Positions 1 to 6,658 are shown, numbered from the stretch's first letter. The stretch: DNA of 9,738 nucleotides from JASFUX01 sp050050115 (GCA_050050115.1 JASFUX010000126.1:1-9738), one strand, 5' to 3'. The notes: a model not told the origin generated them from the sequence alone. Translations and numbers: made by a program.

Positions 1-2
1 AC

Positions 3-74
3 GCCCTCGCCCGCCGCACCGGCCGTACGGCCCCTAAGCAGCATCAGGCGCAGCATCACGCGCTGGCCGCCTAG
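3..74 (+). CDS. Possible C-terminal tail of an upstream gene (partial)
   Basis: Reading from base 3 gives a 23-residue open tail, Ala/Arg/Gln/His-rich and ending HHALAA, with a TAG stop at 72-74. Nearly all third codon positions are G or C, as in the real genes of this window, and a strong + strand terminator lies downstream at 232-266. No domain can be recognised in so short a piece. Frame 1 is also open, to TGA at 160-162, and frame 2 stops at 35-37, so the frame choice is an inference from GC3 only. Confidence 0.25.
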   Translation, partial: ALARRTGRTAPKQHQAQHHALAA

Positions 75-146
75 CGCTACTGGTTTCGGGCTCCATCCCG
101 ATCGAACCGAGGCGCGTTCGTCCCGCTTCGCGCGCCTTGTTTTCCC

Positions 147-182
147 GCGATCCGGGGTTTGAAGAAGTCAAACCCGGATCGC
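147..182. repeat. Inverted repeat forming a strong hairpin
   Basis: The arms 147-162 and 168-182 are reverse complements over 15 base pairs, with one unpaired G (157) and a five-base AGAAG loop (163-167). There is no T-tract on either side in either orientation, so it is not an intrinsic terminator by itself. It may be a processing or stabilising hairpin upstream of the terminator at 232-266, or a protein-binding palindrome. Confidence 0.6.
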
Positions 183-231
183 CTGGCCCGCCTCCCCGGC
201 GTGCTCTTCGCCCCCCGAGTGGGTATCTTGG

Positions 232-266
232 GCCCGTGCGCCGACCGGCGCGCGGGCTCTTTTTTT
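232..266 (+). terminator. Rho-independent terminator
   Basis: An 11-bp GC-rich stem pairs 232-242 with 247-257 (one T-G wobble, 237/252), closed by a GACC tetraloop at 243-246. It is followed at once by TCT and a run of T to base 266. This is the classic + strand intrinsic terminator layout. On the other strand the hairpin is not followed by a T-tract, so it would not serve the convergent minus-strand gene whose stop is at 295. It ends whatever transcript enters from the left. Confidence 0.85.
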
Positions 267-294
267 GAAGTTCATCGGACTGTCGCGCGCTGCC

Positions 295-1620
295 TCATAT
301 GCCGTGCGTGCGAACCGAATGCGCGATCTCTCCGATCATCACGGTCTTGAACGCGCGCCCATTGGCGATGTCGCCGTGCTTGTCATAGTCGAAGACCGGC
401 GTCTCGCCGATGCGATCCTGGAGAAGCTGCTCAAAGCGCTCGCCCAGAGGCAAGTCGCTCCGCCGCAACACGAAAGCACGATCCCAGGCATCAAGCTCGT
501 CAAGAAGATCCAGCTCCCAGGTCCGCGCGTCGGTGAAGCCCGTCAGATCCAGGAGGACGACATGCGCCGAGCCGACGAGCAGCGCCGCGGTCTGCGCCCG
601 CCACGCGTCGGACGGCCGGACCATGAACGTGTCCTTCGACGACACCGCGACGTTGTAGTTGATCCCAAGCCGGTCGCGCAGCCGCCACGCGAGCGAACGG
701 AACTCTCCGGCCGAACGCACTTTGGCGAGCCCGCTCTTGGCGCGATTGAACAGTCGCAGGATCAGCTTGACCGGCAAGGTGACGATCGTCAGCACAAGGC
801 CGACCGGTCCAGTCGAGATCAGTCGCCAGAACCACGCGAACTGCGCCGGGCGGAAATGGCTGTCGGCAAAGGTGATCACGTGCCCGAACGCCAGAAGGTG
901 GTTCTCGATCAGGTTCTCAGCCGTCTTGGCGATCGGCTTGTCGTCGAGGGTACGCAGCAGCAGCACGCGCGCGGGCTGCCGGCGCAGCGTCTTCAGCACA
1001 AGCCAAAGCGCGTTGAGCCCGAGCGCCGTCAGGAACGCCGACACCGCGATCAGCTTGGCGCGCTCGAGCGCTTGCGCCTCGGGCGCGTCGCCCATGCGCT
1101 CGAGCAGCGATCTCTTGAAGGCGCTCGATGATGCGTCGCGCGCTTCGAGAAAGGCGTCGCGCTCGGCTTCGTCGAGCCGCGACGCGGCGACATCGTACTC
1201 CTGCTCAGTGATCACCCCCGCCTCGAAGCCCGCGCGCAGCGCGGCGGACTCTTTGTTGGCGAGCCAGGGCACGGATCCGAGCGCACCGAGAAGAAACAAG
1301 ACGGCCAGGACGGCGATCAGCCCGCGCAACACAGGCGCGAGCCCGAAGAAGTTCCGCCGCAGCAGCGTGATGTCGCTGGTGCGGACGAACCCGGGCACGA
1401 CGATCCGTGCATCCTCGAGCGCGCCGCCCCGCGTGATGAGCAGCTGCTCGGCGCGCGCCCGCCCGGACGCGCTGTGGTCGGGGTTCACCGCCGCGGCCGC
1501 CAACTCGGCATTCGACAGCGCTTCGAGCTTGTTTTCGTCGGATCGGGAGAGCTCTTCTTCGCGCGTCAGGTAGCTGCGCGTGTGCTGCGCTCTGATCCGG
1601 CGCTTGTAGCTTTCACCCAT
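295..1620 (-). CDS. Uncharacterised membrane protein with C-terminal TIR-like alpha/beta domain
   Basis: This 441-aa protein is not one I can name. The basic, charged N-terminus (1-90) has no signal peptide. A hydrophobic helix spans about 92-120 and a second about 189-209. Between them is a charged helical stretch with EAGVITEQEYDVAASRLDEA (133-152), which resembles a SHOCT-type oligomerisation motif. After helix 2 comes an alpha/beta domain: a strand with ARVLLLRTLDDKP (217-229), a strand with HVITFA (247-252), a strand with SAHVVLLDLTGFTDARTWEL (351-370), and a strand with RAFVLRR (381-387). A third hydrophobic segment (about 268-291) interrupts this domain. The D-T-G-F-T-D-x-x-x-W-E-L arrangement recalls the Trp/Glu helix of TIR-like folds, so a cytosolic TIR-like sensor or effector on a membrane anchor is possible but unproven. 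The ATG at 1618-1620 has a G-rich stretch (1623-1628 on the complementary strand) close upstream. It is divergent from fumC and monocistronic here. Confidence 0.75.
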   Translation of the reverse strand: MGESYKRRIRAQHTRSYLTREEELSRSDENKLEALSNAELAAAAVNPDHSASGRARAEQLLITRGGALEDARIVVPGFVRTSDITLLRRNFFGLAPVLRGLIAVLAVLFLLGALGSVPWLANKESAALRAGFEAGVITEQEYDVAASRLDEAERDAFLEARDASSSAFKRSLLERMGDAPEAQALERAKLIAVSAFLTALGLNALWLVLKTLRRQPARVLLLRTLDDKPIAKTAENLIENHLLAFGHVITFADSHFRPAQFAWFWRLISTGPVGLVLTIVTLPVKLILRLFNRAKSGLAKVRSAGEFRSLAWRLRDRLGINYNVAVSSKDTFMVRPSDAWRAQTAALLVGSAHVVLLDLTGFTDARTWELDLLDELDAWDRAFVLRRSDLPLGERFEQLLQDRIGETPVFDYDKHGDIANGRAFKTVMIGEIAHSVRTHGI

Positions 1621-1749
1621 ATCCCCCCACTACGGCGAAAAGGCCGGAGTTGATCGCCCTCCCTATTGCCCTTAAGTGCGACGCCGCAGACGATCAACTT
1701 CGGCGCTCAGCCGCGCGTCCCGGCGCGGCCCGCCGCCGCCGAGCCGTCC

Positions 1750-1755
1750 GAGGAC
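1750..1755 (+). promoter_or_regulatory. Ribosome binding site deciding the fumC start
   Basis: GAGGAC lies seven bases before the ATG at 1763. It supports that ATG over the upstream in-frame GTG at 1676, which would add 29 residues of Arg/Pro/Ser-rich sequence not found in fumarases. In the 1621-1762 gap I see only a weak promoter candidate (TTGATC at 1650-1655, TTAAGT at 1672-1677, 16-base spacer). Confidence 0.6.
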
Positions 1756-1762
1756 CCGCGCC

Positions 1763-3157
1763 ATGACCGCCAAGACCCGCACCGAGACCGACAGCTTCGG
1801 CCCGCTCGAAGTGCCCGCCGACAAGTACTGGGGCGCGCAAACCGCCCGTTCGCTGATCAACTTCAAGATCGGAACCGAACGCGCGCCCGCCCCGCTCATC
1901 CGCGCCCTCGGCGTCGTCAAGCTCGCCGCAGCCCGCGCCAACGCCCGCCTCGACAACCTCGACCAGAAACTCGCCGACGCGATCGAGAAGGCCGCCGGCG
2001 AGGTCGCCGAGAACAAGCTCGACGAACATTTCCCCCTCGTCGTCTGGCAGACCGGTTCGGGCACCCAGTCGAACATGAACGCCAACGAAGTGGTCTCGAA
2101 CCGCGCGATCGAGATCTTGGGCGGGGAGATCGGCTCGAAGGATCCGGTTCATCCGAACGATCACTGCAACCGCAGCCAGTCCTCAAACGACACCTACCCC
2201 ACGGCGATGCACATCGCCGCGGCCGAGGAGATATCGCACGCCCTGCTGCCGGCGCTCGGCCAGCTGCGCAACGCCTTAAATGACAAGGCTCAGGCGTTCG
2301 CCGACATCATCAAGATCGGCCGCACGCACCTGCAGGACGCGACGCCGCTGACCCTTGGCCAGGAATTCTCCGGCTACGTCGCGCAGCTCGATCTGGGGAT
2401 GAAGCGGGTGAAAGAAGCGCTCGCCTATCTCTGGCCGCTCGCTCAAGGCGGCACGGCGGTCGGCACGGGACTCAACGCCAAGCCGAAATTCGCCGAGACC
2501 TTCGCCGAGGAGGTCGCGAATTACACCAAGCTGCCGTTCGTCACTGCGCCGAACAAGTTCGAGGCGCTCGCGACACACGACGCTTATGTCTCCGTGCACG
2601 GCGCTCTGAACACGCTGGCGGCCTCACTGTTCAAGATCGCCAACGACATCCGCCTGTTGGGCTCCGGCCCGCGTTCGGGGCTCGGCGAGCTGAAGCTGCC
2701 GGAGAACGAGCCGGGCTCGTCGATCATGCCGGGCAAGGTCAATCCGACGCAGTGCGAGGCGATGACGATGGTGTGCGCCCAGGTGATGGGCAACAACGCG
2801 GCCGTCGGCTTCGCCGGCAGCCAGGGGCATTTCGAGCTCAATGTGTTCAAGCCGATGCTCGCCTACAACATGCTTCAGTCGATCCGCCTCATCGCCGACG
2901 CCTCGGTCAGCTTCGCCGAGCGCTGCGTCGCGGGGCTCGAGGCCGACAAGGATCGCATCACCGAGCTGATGAACCGTTCGCTGATGCTGGTCACCGCGCT
3001 GGCGCCGGAGATCGGCTACGACAAGGCAACCGAGGTCGCCAAGAAGGCGCACAAGGAAGGCACGACCCTGAAGGAGGCGGCCCTGGCCCTCGGCTACGTC
3101 GACGAGGCGACCTTCGACCGCGTCGTCCGCCCCGAGCTGATGATCGGACCGCGATAG
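1763..3157 (+). CDS. fumC: Class II fumarate hydratase (FumC)
   Basis: FumC interconverts fumarate and L-malate in the TCA cycle. It is the iron-free, oxygen-stable class and acts as a cytosolic homotetramer. The 464-aa length is typical. The N-terminal FGPLEVPADKYWGAQT block, SGTQSNMNANEV and SSNDTYPTAMH are the conserved substrate-site segments. RTHLQDATPLTLGQEFSG carries the catalytic-base His at 189; aspartases have Gln there, so this is fumarase rather than aspartase. The family signature GSSIMPGKVN spans 318-327, with the reactive-loop Ser319, Lys325 and Asn327 in step (+1) with E. coli Ser318, Lys324 and Asn326. The start is set by the GAGGAC ribosome site. The next gene starts one base after the stop, so the two are almost certainly co-transcribed and perhaps translationally coupled. 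No damage is seen. Confidence 0.97.
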   Translation: MTAKTRTETDSFGPLEVPADKYWGAQTARSLINFKIGTERAPAPLIRALGVVKLAAARANARLDNLDQKLADAIEKAAGEVAENKLDEHFPLVVWQTGSGTQSNMNANEVVSNRAIEILGGEIGSKDPVHPNDHCNRSQSSNDTYPTAMHIAAAEEISHALLPALGQLRNALNDKAQAFADIIKIGRTHLQDATPLTLGQEFSGYVAQLDLGMKRVKEALAYLWPLAQGGTAVGTGLNAKPKFAETFAEEVANYTKLPFVTAPNKFEALATHDAYVSVHGALNTLAASLFKIANDIRLLGSGPRSGLGELKLPENEPGSSIMPGKVNPTQCEAMTMVCAQVMGNNAAVGFAGSQGHFELNVFKPMLAYNMLQSIRLIADASVSFAERCVAGLEADKDRITELMNRSLMLVTALAPEIGYDKATEVAKKAHKEGTTLKEAALALGYVDEATFDRVVRPELMIGPR

Positions 3158-3158
3158 C

Positions 3159-3377
3159 GTGGCCGAGATCATCAACCTCCGCCGCGCCCGCAAGGCCAAG
3201 GCGCGCAAGGCCGCCGAGGAGGCCGCCGCGGCCAATCGCGCCGCACACGGACGCACCAAGGCGGAAAAGACCAAGACCGACGCCGAGCACGCCCTCTCCG
3301 ATCGCCGGCTCGAAGGCGCGCGCCGCGCCCGGGACGACGCGGCCGACGAGAGCGGCGACGGCGCGCCATCCGTTTAG
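3159..3377 (+). CDS. DUF4169 family small protein
   Basis: This 72-residue, strongly charged protein begins AEIINLRRARKAKARKAAEE, the characteristic opening of DUF4169. It continues with an Ala/Lys/Arg/Glu-rich helix and the conserved GRTKAEK segment (about 31-37), then RRLEGARRARDD. It has no membrane segment or signal peptide and is probably one long helix with a disordered tail. Its function is unknown; the basic N-terminus could bind nucleic acid or an acidic partner, but that is inference. Translation starts at GTG 3159, one base after the fumC stop, and no better start exists because the conserved MAEIINLRR opening begins there. This tight spacing and the usual neighbourhood of fumC and an RHH gene in alphaproteobacteria argue that it is real despite its low complexity. 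Confidence 0.88.
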   Translation: MAEIINLRRARKAKARKAAEEAAAANRAAHGRTKAEKTKTDAEHALSDRRLEGARRARDDAADESGDGAPSV

Positions 3378-3521
3378 AGCCATTGCACATCACGCTGCAT
3401 AAAGTGCTGGCGCGGCGGCTGCTTTTGGTTAATTCGCGCCCCTGCGCCTCTTGGCGCCGTTCGTGCGCAGCGCCCGTGTCGCGCGCCGCAACGTCCCGCA
3501 CGAAGACGCTGAAGCACACTT

Positions 3522-3788
3522 ATGGTTGATGACGATTTCTCCGACGCAGGTCGGCTGATCAAGCGCTCGCTGGCGATCGCCGGCCACAAGACCTCCCTCG
3601 CGCTCGAACGCGAGTTCTGGACCGCGCTCGACCGCGAGGCCGCGCATTCGTCCAAGTCGGTCGCACGCCTCGTCGCCGACATCGACGCCGAGCGCATTCG
3701 CTCAACGCCCCAGCGCTCGCTGGCGAGCGCCGTGCGCGTCTGGCTGCTCGGCCGCGCCCGCTCCAACGGTCCCGACCTGGCGCGCTAA
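3522..3788 (+). CDS. Ribbon-helix-helix domain protein (RHH_4 type)
   Basis: An 88-aa protein that matches the small alphaproteobacterial ribbon-helix-helix family. The beta-ribbon segment is IKRSLAIAGHKTSLALE (13-29), helix A is EFWTALDREAAH (31-42), helix B is SVARLVADIDAERI (46-59), and the closing helix is SLASAVRVWLLGRAR (66-80). RHH folds dimerise and usually bind DNA through the ribbon, so a regulator is expected; its target is unknown. The ATG at 3522 is the only sensible start, with a weak GAAG at 3511-3514 before it. It lies 144 bp after DUF4169 on the same strand, enough for its own promoter, although none is convincing. RHH proteins often serve as antitoxins, but no toxin gene is next to this one. 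Confidence 0.88.
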   Translation: MVDDDFSDAGRLIKRSLAIAGHKTSLALEREFWTALDREAAHSSKSVARLVADIDAERIRSTPQRSLASAVRVWLLGRARSNGPDLAR

Positions 3789-3832
3789 GGCGCGACCCGC
3801 CGGCGGCTGCGGCGGTCCGCCACGGGCGCGCC
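3789..3832 (+). other. GC-rich stem-loop directly after the RHH gene
   Basis: GGCGCG at 3789-3794, starting right after the TAA stop, pairs with CGCGCC at 3827-3832. An inner stem pairs GGCGG at 3802-3806 with CCGCC at 3817-3821. There is no T-tract, so it is not a standard intrinsic terminator. It may protect the 3' end or aid Rho-dependent ending, but at this GC content chance pairing is also plausible. Confidence 0.3.
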
Positions 3833-3916
3833 GGGAAGCGCCGGCCTCGCTTTCCCTCGCGACGGTCTTTAGGCTTGCCGACTTCCGCCAGTCCGCAAGC
3901 TTTCGCGCCGCGCCGC

Positions 3917-5545
3917 ATGCAAACGCCCAAGCAAGTCCGTCTGATCGTTCGCTGGCTGCGCGGCCAGCGCGATCATGGCGACACCCTATTGTGGGTCTGG
4001 GGACTGATCGTCGGGATCGCGGCGGCCTATGCGACGATCCTCTTCCGCCTGGCGATCCAGTCGGTGCAGTTCCTCGCCTACGGCGAATTCTCCGAAGCGC
4101 TGGCGGGCCCGGCCTCGGAGCTTTCGAACTTCCATCTCTTCCTTGCGCCCGTTCTCGCCGGCGGCGCGGTCGCGGCGCTGCTGTGGTTCGGCCAACGCCA
4201 AGGCCTCTTGAAGGAAGCCCGTCAGCTCGGCGTGCCCGACGTGATCGAGGCGCGCGCGGTCAAGGCGGGCCGGGTCGACTTCCGCTCGGCGGTCTATTCG
4301 GCGCTGACGACGGCGGTCGCGCTCGGCGGAGGCGGCTCGGCGGGCCGGGAAGGCCCGGCGGTCCACCTCGGCGCGGCGCTCGCATCGATGTGGTCGAAGT
4401 CACTCGACCTGCCCGCGCGCGAAGGGCGCACCCTCGCCGCCTGCGGGGCGGCGGCGGCCGTCGCCGCTTCGTTCAACGCGCCGATCGCGGGCGCCGTCTT
4501 CGCGTTCGAGGTGGTGCTCGGCCACTATGCGCTTCGCACGGTCGCGCCGGTCGCCGCCGCGTCGGTCGCCGGCGCGCTCATCGTGCGCGCGCACCTTGGG
4601 GCCCAGCCAGCGTTCCTGCTGCCCGAGATTCATCCTGCATCCTATTTTGATTTCCCCGCTGCGGCCGTTCTCGGCCTCATCTGCGCACTCGTCGCGATCG
4701 GCTTCATGCGGGTGACGCTGTGGGGGATCGAGCGGGTTCCCAAGCTGGCGCGCGAACATGACGTCCCGCTCTGGGCGCTGCCGCCGTTCGCCGGCGCAGT
4801 GGTCGGCGTGATCGCCTGGACCCGGCCGGAGATTCTCGGCGTCGGCTACGAGCCCACCGCGCGGGCGCTCGCGGGTGACTATGTGTTCTCCACCCTGGTG
4901 CTGCTGCTCGTGCTCAAGAGCCTGGCGACGGCGGTCTGCATCGCTTGCCGGTTCGGTGGCGGGATCTTCTCGCCGGCGATCTACGTCGGCGCGATGACCG
5001 GCGCGGCGTTCGGCGCGGTCGCCGCCCTCGCCTTCGGCGGCGCGACTGCGGGAGAATCTTTCTTCGCCATCGTCGGCATGGGTGCGGTCGCCGGCGCAGT
5101 CCTCGGCGCGCCTTTGTCGACGACGCTAATCGTCTTTGAGCTGACCTACAACTACGACACCGCGATCGCGATCCTCGTCGCGGTATCGGTCGCGACCATC
5201 ATGACGCAGAAGATCATGGGCGCGTCCTTCTTCCAGTTGATGATCGAAAGCCGCGGCTACGAGCTGCGCGAGGGCCCGCAGCGGGTGATCCTGATGACCG
5301 TGCGCGTGCGCGACTTCATGACCCCGATCGATCGGCTGAAGAAGGAAAGCGTGCTCGAGGGGCCGTCGCTCTATGAGGACGACACCTTGGGCAAGGCGCT
5401 GGGGTTTCTCGACGCCGAGGGGGTCGACGGCGCACCGGTGAAGTCCCGCGCTTCGGGCGAGGTGACCGGCTACATCTCCCGCGCCGACGCGCTCGTCGCC
5501 TACAACAAGCGCCTCGTCGACGCGCACGTGGAGCGGACGCGCTAG
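3917..5545 (+). CDS. CLC family chloride channel/transporter with one C-terminal CBS repeat
   Basis: An inner-membrane CLC protein, 542 aa from the ATG at 3917, which moves anions and in exchangers couples them to protons. The anion motif GREGP (143-147) keeps the gating glutamate at 145, and GIFSP (349-353) is intact. NAPIAGAVFAFEVV holds Val199 where E. coli CLC has its inner proton glutamate (Glu203). The first motif, usually GSGIP, reads QLGVP (103-107), so the anion-coordinating Ser is Leu. The ion-coordinating Tyr near the end of the membrane domain aligns with Phe439. After about 460 there is a single CBS-like repeat (VRDFMTP, then EVTGYISRADALVAYN) instead of a pair. Transport activity is likely, but selectivity and proton coupling are open. 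An in-frame TTG at 3875 would add 14 residues; neither start has a good ribosome site. Its stop overlaps that of the convergent MORN gene. Confidence 0.92.
   Translation: MQTPKQVRLIVRWLRGQRDHGDTLLWVWGLIVGIAAAYATILFRLAIQSVQFLAYGEFSEALAGPASELSNFHLFLAPVLAGGAVAALLWFGQRQGLLKEARQLGVPDVIEARAVKAGRVDFRSAVYSALTTAVALGGGGSAGREGPAVHLGAALASMWSKSLDLPAREGRTLAACGAAAAVAASFNAPIAGAVFAFEVVLGHYALRTVAPVAAASVAGALIVRAHLGAQPAFLLPEIHPASYFDFPAAAVLGLICALVAIGFMRVTLWGIERVPKLAREHDVPLWALPPFAGAVVGVIAWTRPEILGVGYEPTARALAGDYVFSTLVLLLVLKSLATAVCIACRFGGGIFSPAIYVGAMTGAAFGAVAALAFGGATAGESFFAIVGMGAVAGAVLGAPLSTTLIVFELTYNYDTAIAILVAVSVATIMTQKIMGASFFQLMIESRGYELREGPQRVILMTVRVRDFMTPIDRLKKESVLEGPSLYEDDTLGKALGFLDAEGVDGAPVKSRASGEVTGYISRADALVAYNKRLVDAHVERTR
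5542..5545. other. CTAG palindrome supplying both convergent stop codons
   Basis: On the + strand TAG at 5543-5545 ends the CLC gene. On the minus strand TAG (complement of CTA at 5542-5544) ends the MORN gene. The two converging genes therefore meet with no intergenic space, and each transcript must run into the coding region of the other before it can end. Confidence 0.85.
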
Positions 5546-6462
5546 GGCGCCGGTGCGTCGTCGCCGTCCGCTTCCTCCGTTCCCGCATCATCCTCCGCCG
5601 GCGGCGGGACGATCCAGGCTTCGACCAGGGTGTTGGACGCCCACAGGCCCTGACTGCGCACCGTGCCGTCGGCGTTCCAGACGACGCCGTGGCCGTCGGG
5701 CGCGCCGTTGCGCCAGGAGCCTTCATAGCCCCCGCCCTCGCCGTCGACGAAGACGCCGTGACCGTGCCGCGCGTCGCCGTCGCGCTCGCCGAGGTAGGCC
5801 GCGCCGTCCGGCCAGCGCCGCGCGCCAAGCCCGTCCATGCGCCGCTCCGTAAACTGACCGGCATAAGTGCCCGCCGCAGGGTCCGCCCAAGTGTAGACGC
5901 CCACGCCTTCGGGCGAGCCGTCGGCGACCTCGCCTGCGTAGCGGTCGCCGGTCGGGAAGGTCAGCTCGCCCGCGCCGCCCTGCGCCGCGTCGGCGCGGCG
6001 GGCGGCGGCTTGAGCGCGGCGCTCGGCGTCGAGCGCCGCGGCCTGCGCCTCTCGCGCCGCAGTAACCGCGCCGATCACGTCGGGGTGGAGCAGGCGCATG
6101 TCGAAGTCGGCGAACGGGCCCGCGGCGGGAAGGTCGGGCTCGGTCGCGGCGCTGCTGTCAGGCGGAGCGATCGGTCGCGGTGCGGGCGCGCTCGTTTCGG
6201 CGGGCGCAGTTTGCGCGTCGTTGTTAGCAGGTTCCTGGCGCGCGCTCGACGACGCGTCCTGCACGGCGGCGGGCGGCGACGTTTCGACCTGGCGGGCGGG
6301 CGGCGCGTAGTTGTCCGGACCGAGCATCCGGCCGGCGAAAAACGCGGCCGCGAACACCGCCGCGGTCAACGCCGCCAAGCCGCCGCCGACGTAGAGCGGG
6401 CTCAGCCCGCCCGATCGTTCGGACAGATCGGTCGCGCGGCTCGGCACGTAGACCCGGGACAT
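5542..6462 (-). CDS. Membrane-anchored MORN-repeat protein
   Basis: The 306-aa protein has a short cytosolic N-terminus, one membrane helix (about 23-47, LYVGGGLAALTAAVFAAAFF), a long disordered Pro/Ala/Ser linker (about 50-117), an Ala/Arg/Glu helical, probably coiled-coil, segment (about 131-161), and then about four MORN repeats (about 165-268). The repeats read GDRYAGEVADGSPEGVGVYTW, GTYAGQFTERRMDGLGARRW, AAYLGERDGDARHGHGVF and GYEGSWRNGAPDGHGVVW. The tail is acidic. MORN repeats form beta-hairpin sheets that bind proteins or lipids; after one N-terminal helix they would most likely lie in the periplasm. A role in envelope organisation is inference. The ATG at 6462 is preferred because GGAG sits seven bases upstream; a TTG two codons earlier is poorly spaced. 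No gene partner is evident: it converges on the CLC gene and diverges from the small membrane protein. Confidence 0.82.
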   Translation of the reverse strand: MSRVYVPSRATDLSERSGGLSPLYVGGGLAALTAAVFAAAFFAGRMLGPDNYAPPARQVETSPPAAVQDASSSARQEPANNDAQTAPAETSAPAPRPIAPPDSSAATEPDLPAAGPFADFDMRLLHPDVIGAVTAAREAQAAALDAERRAQAAARRADAAQGGAGELTFPTGDRYAGEVADGSPEGVGVYTWADPAAGTYAGQFTERRMDGLGARRWPDGAAYLGERDGDARHGHGVFVDGEGGGYEGSWRNGAPDGHGVVWNADGTVRSQGLWASNTLVEAWIVPPPAEDDAGTEEADGDDAPAP

Positions 6463-6589
6463 CGGCAAGCTCCGCGACTGGGGGACGAGGCGGACGAGAA
6501 GCGGTCGAGTTGTTAACAGCTTTGCGTGAAGACCAGAATGTCGGAGAAGCCGGCCGCGCCGTCAACGCGAGGGCGCTGCGTCTCAGCAG

Positions 6590-6618
6590 TTTAACGCGAT
6601 TGGCGCGCGGCCGATAAA
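6590..6618 (+). promoter_or_regulatory. Candidate sigma-70-type promoter of the small membrane protein gene
   Basis: TTTAAC at 6590-6595 and GATAAA at 6613-6618 are separated by 17 bases, and the start codon follows 51 bases later. The -10 matches TATAAT at four of six positions. In such GC-rich sequence an AT-rich pair at correct spacing stands out, but there is no further support. Confidence 0.35.
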
Positions 6619-6635
6619 CCGGCATTAGAGAGGCT

Positions 6636-6658
6636 AACGACCGCCCTCAACGACCGCC
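6636..6658. repeat. Short tandem direct repeat AACGACCGCC
   Basis: AACGACCGCC occurs at 6636-6645 and again at 6649-6658, a 13-base period, just downstream of the candidate promoter and before the start codon at 6670. It could be an operator half-site pair or a chance duplication. Confidence 0.4.

Larger units (their letters stand above)
82..266 (+). ncRNA. Candidate structured RNA or structured 3' UTR ending in an intrinsic terminator
   Basis: Four stem-loops follow one another on the + strand. Stem 1 pairs GGTT at 82-85 and TCGGG at 86-90 with CCCGA at 97-101 and AACC at 105-108 (3-nt bulge 102-104). Stem 2 pairs 108-117 with 130-139 (10 bp, two G-U wobbles). Stem 3 pairs 147-162 with 168-182 (15 bp, one bulged G). 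Stem 4 is the terminator at 232-257 plus U-tract. Stems 1 and 2 compete for base 108. This could be an independent small RNA or the folded 3' UTR of a gene left of the window. I do not recognise SRP RNA, 6S RNA, RNase P RNA or tmRNA. High GC makes some chance pairing expected. Confidence 0.3.

Noticed and set aside
265..1131. 288-aa + strand open frame over the TIR-like membrane protein gene
   Set aside because: Arg/Gln/Glu-rich low-complexity translation with no domain; it lies antisense to a gene with sensible membrane helices and alpha/beta segments, a common shadow in GC-rich DNA.
1676..1762. N-terminal extension of fumC from GTG at 1676
   Set aside because: Would add 29 Arg/Pro/Ser-rich residues absent from fumarases; the ATG at 1763 has GAGGAC at correct spacing and gives the normal length.
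2624..3274. 216-aa minus-strand frame over the end of fumC and DUF4169
   Set aside because: Antisense to a strongly conserved enzyme; its sequence shows no recognisable fold or motif.
3522..3788. RHH gene as antitoxin of a toxin-antitoxin pair
   Set aside because: No toxin-like gene adjoins it: DUF4169 lies upstream and the CLC gene downstream; the protein fits the fumC-linked RHH family better.
5689..6516. 275-aa + strand frame over the MORN gene
   Set aside because: Arg/Ala/Gly-rich shadow; the minus-strand frame shows clear MORN repeats, a membrane helix and a ribosome site.
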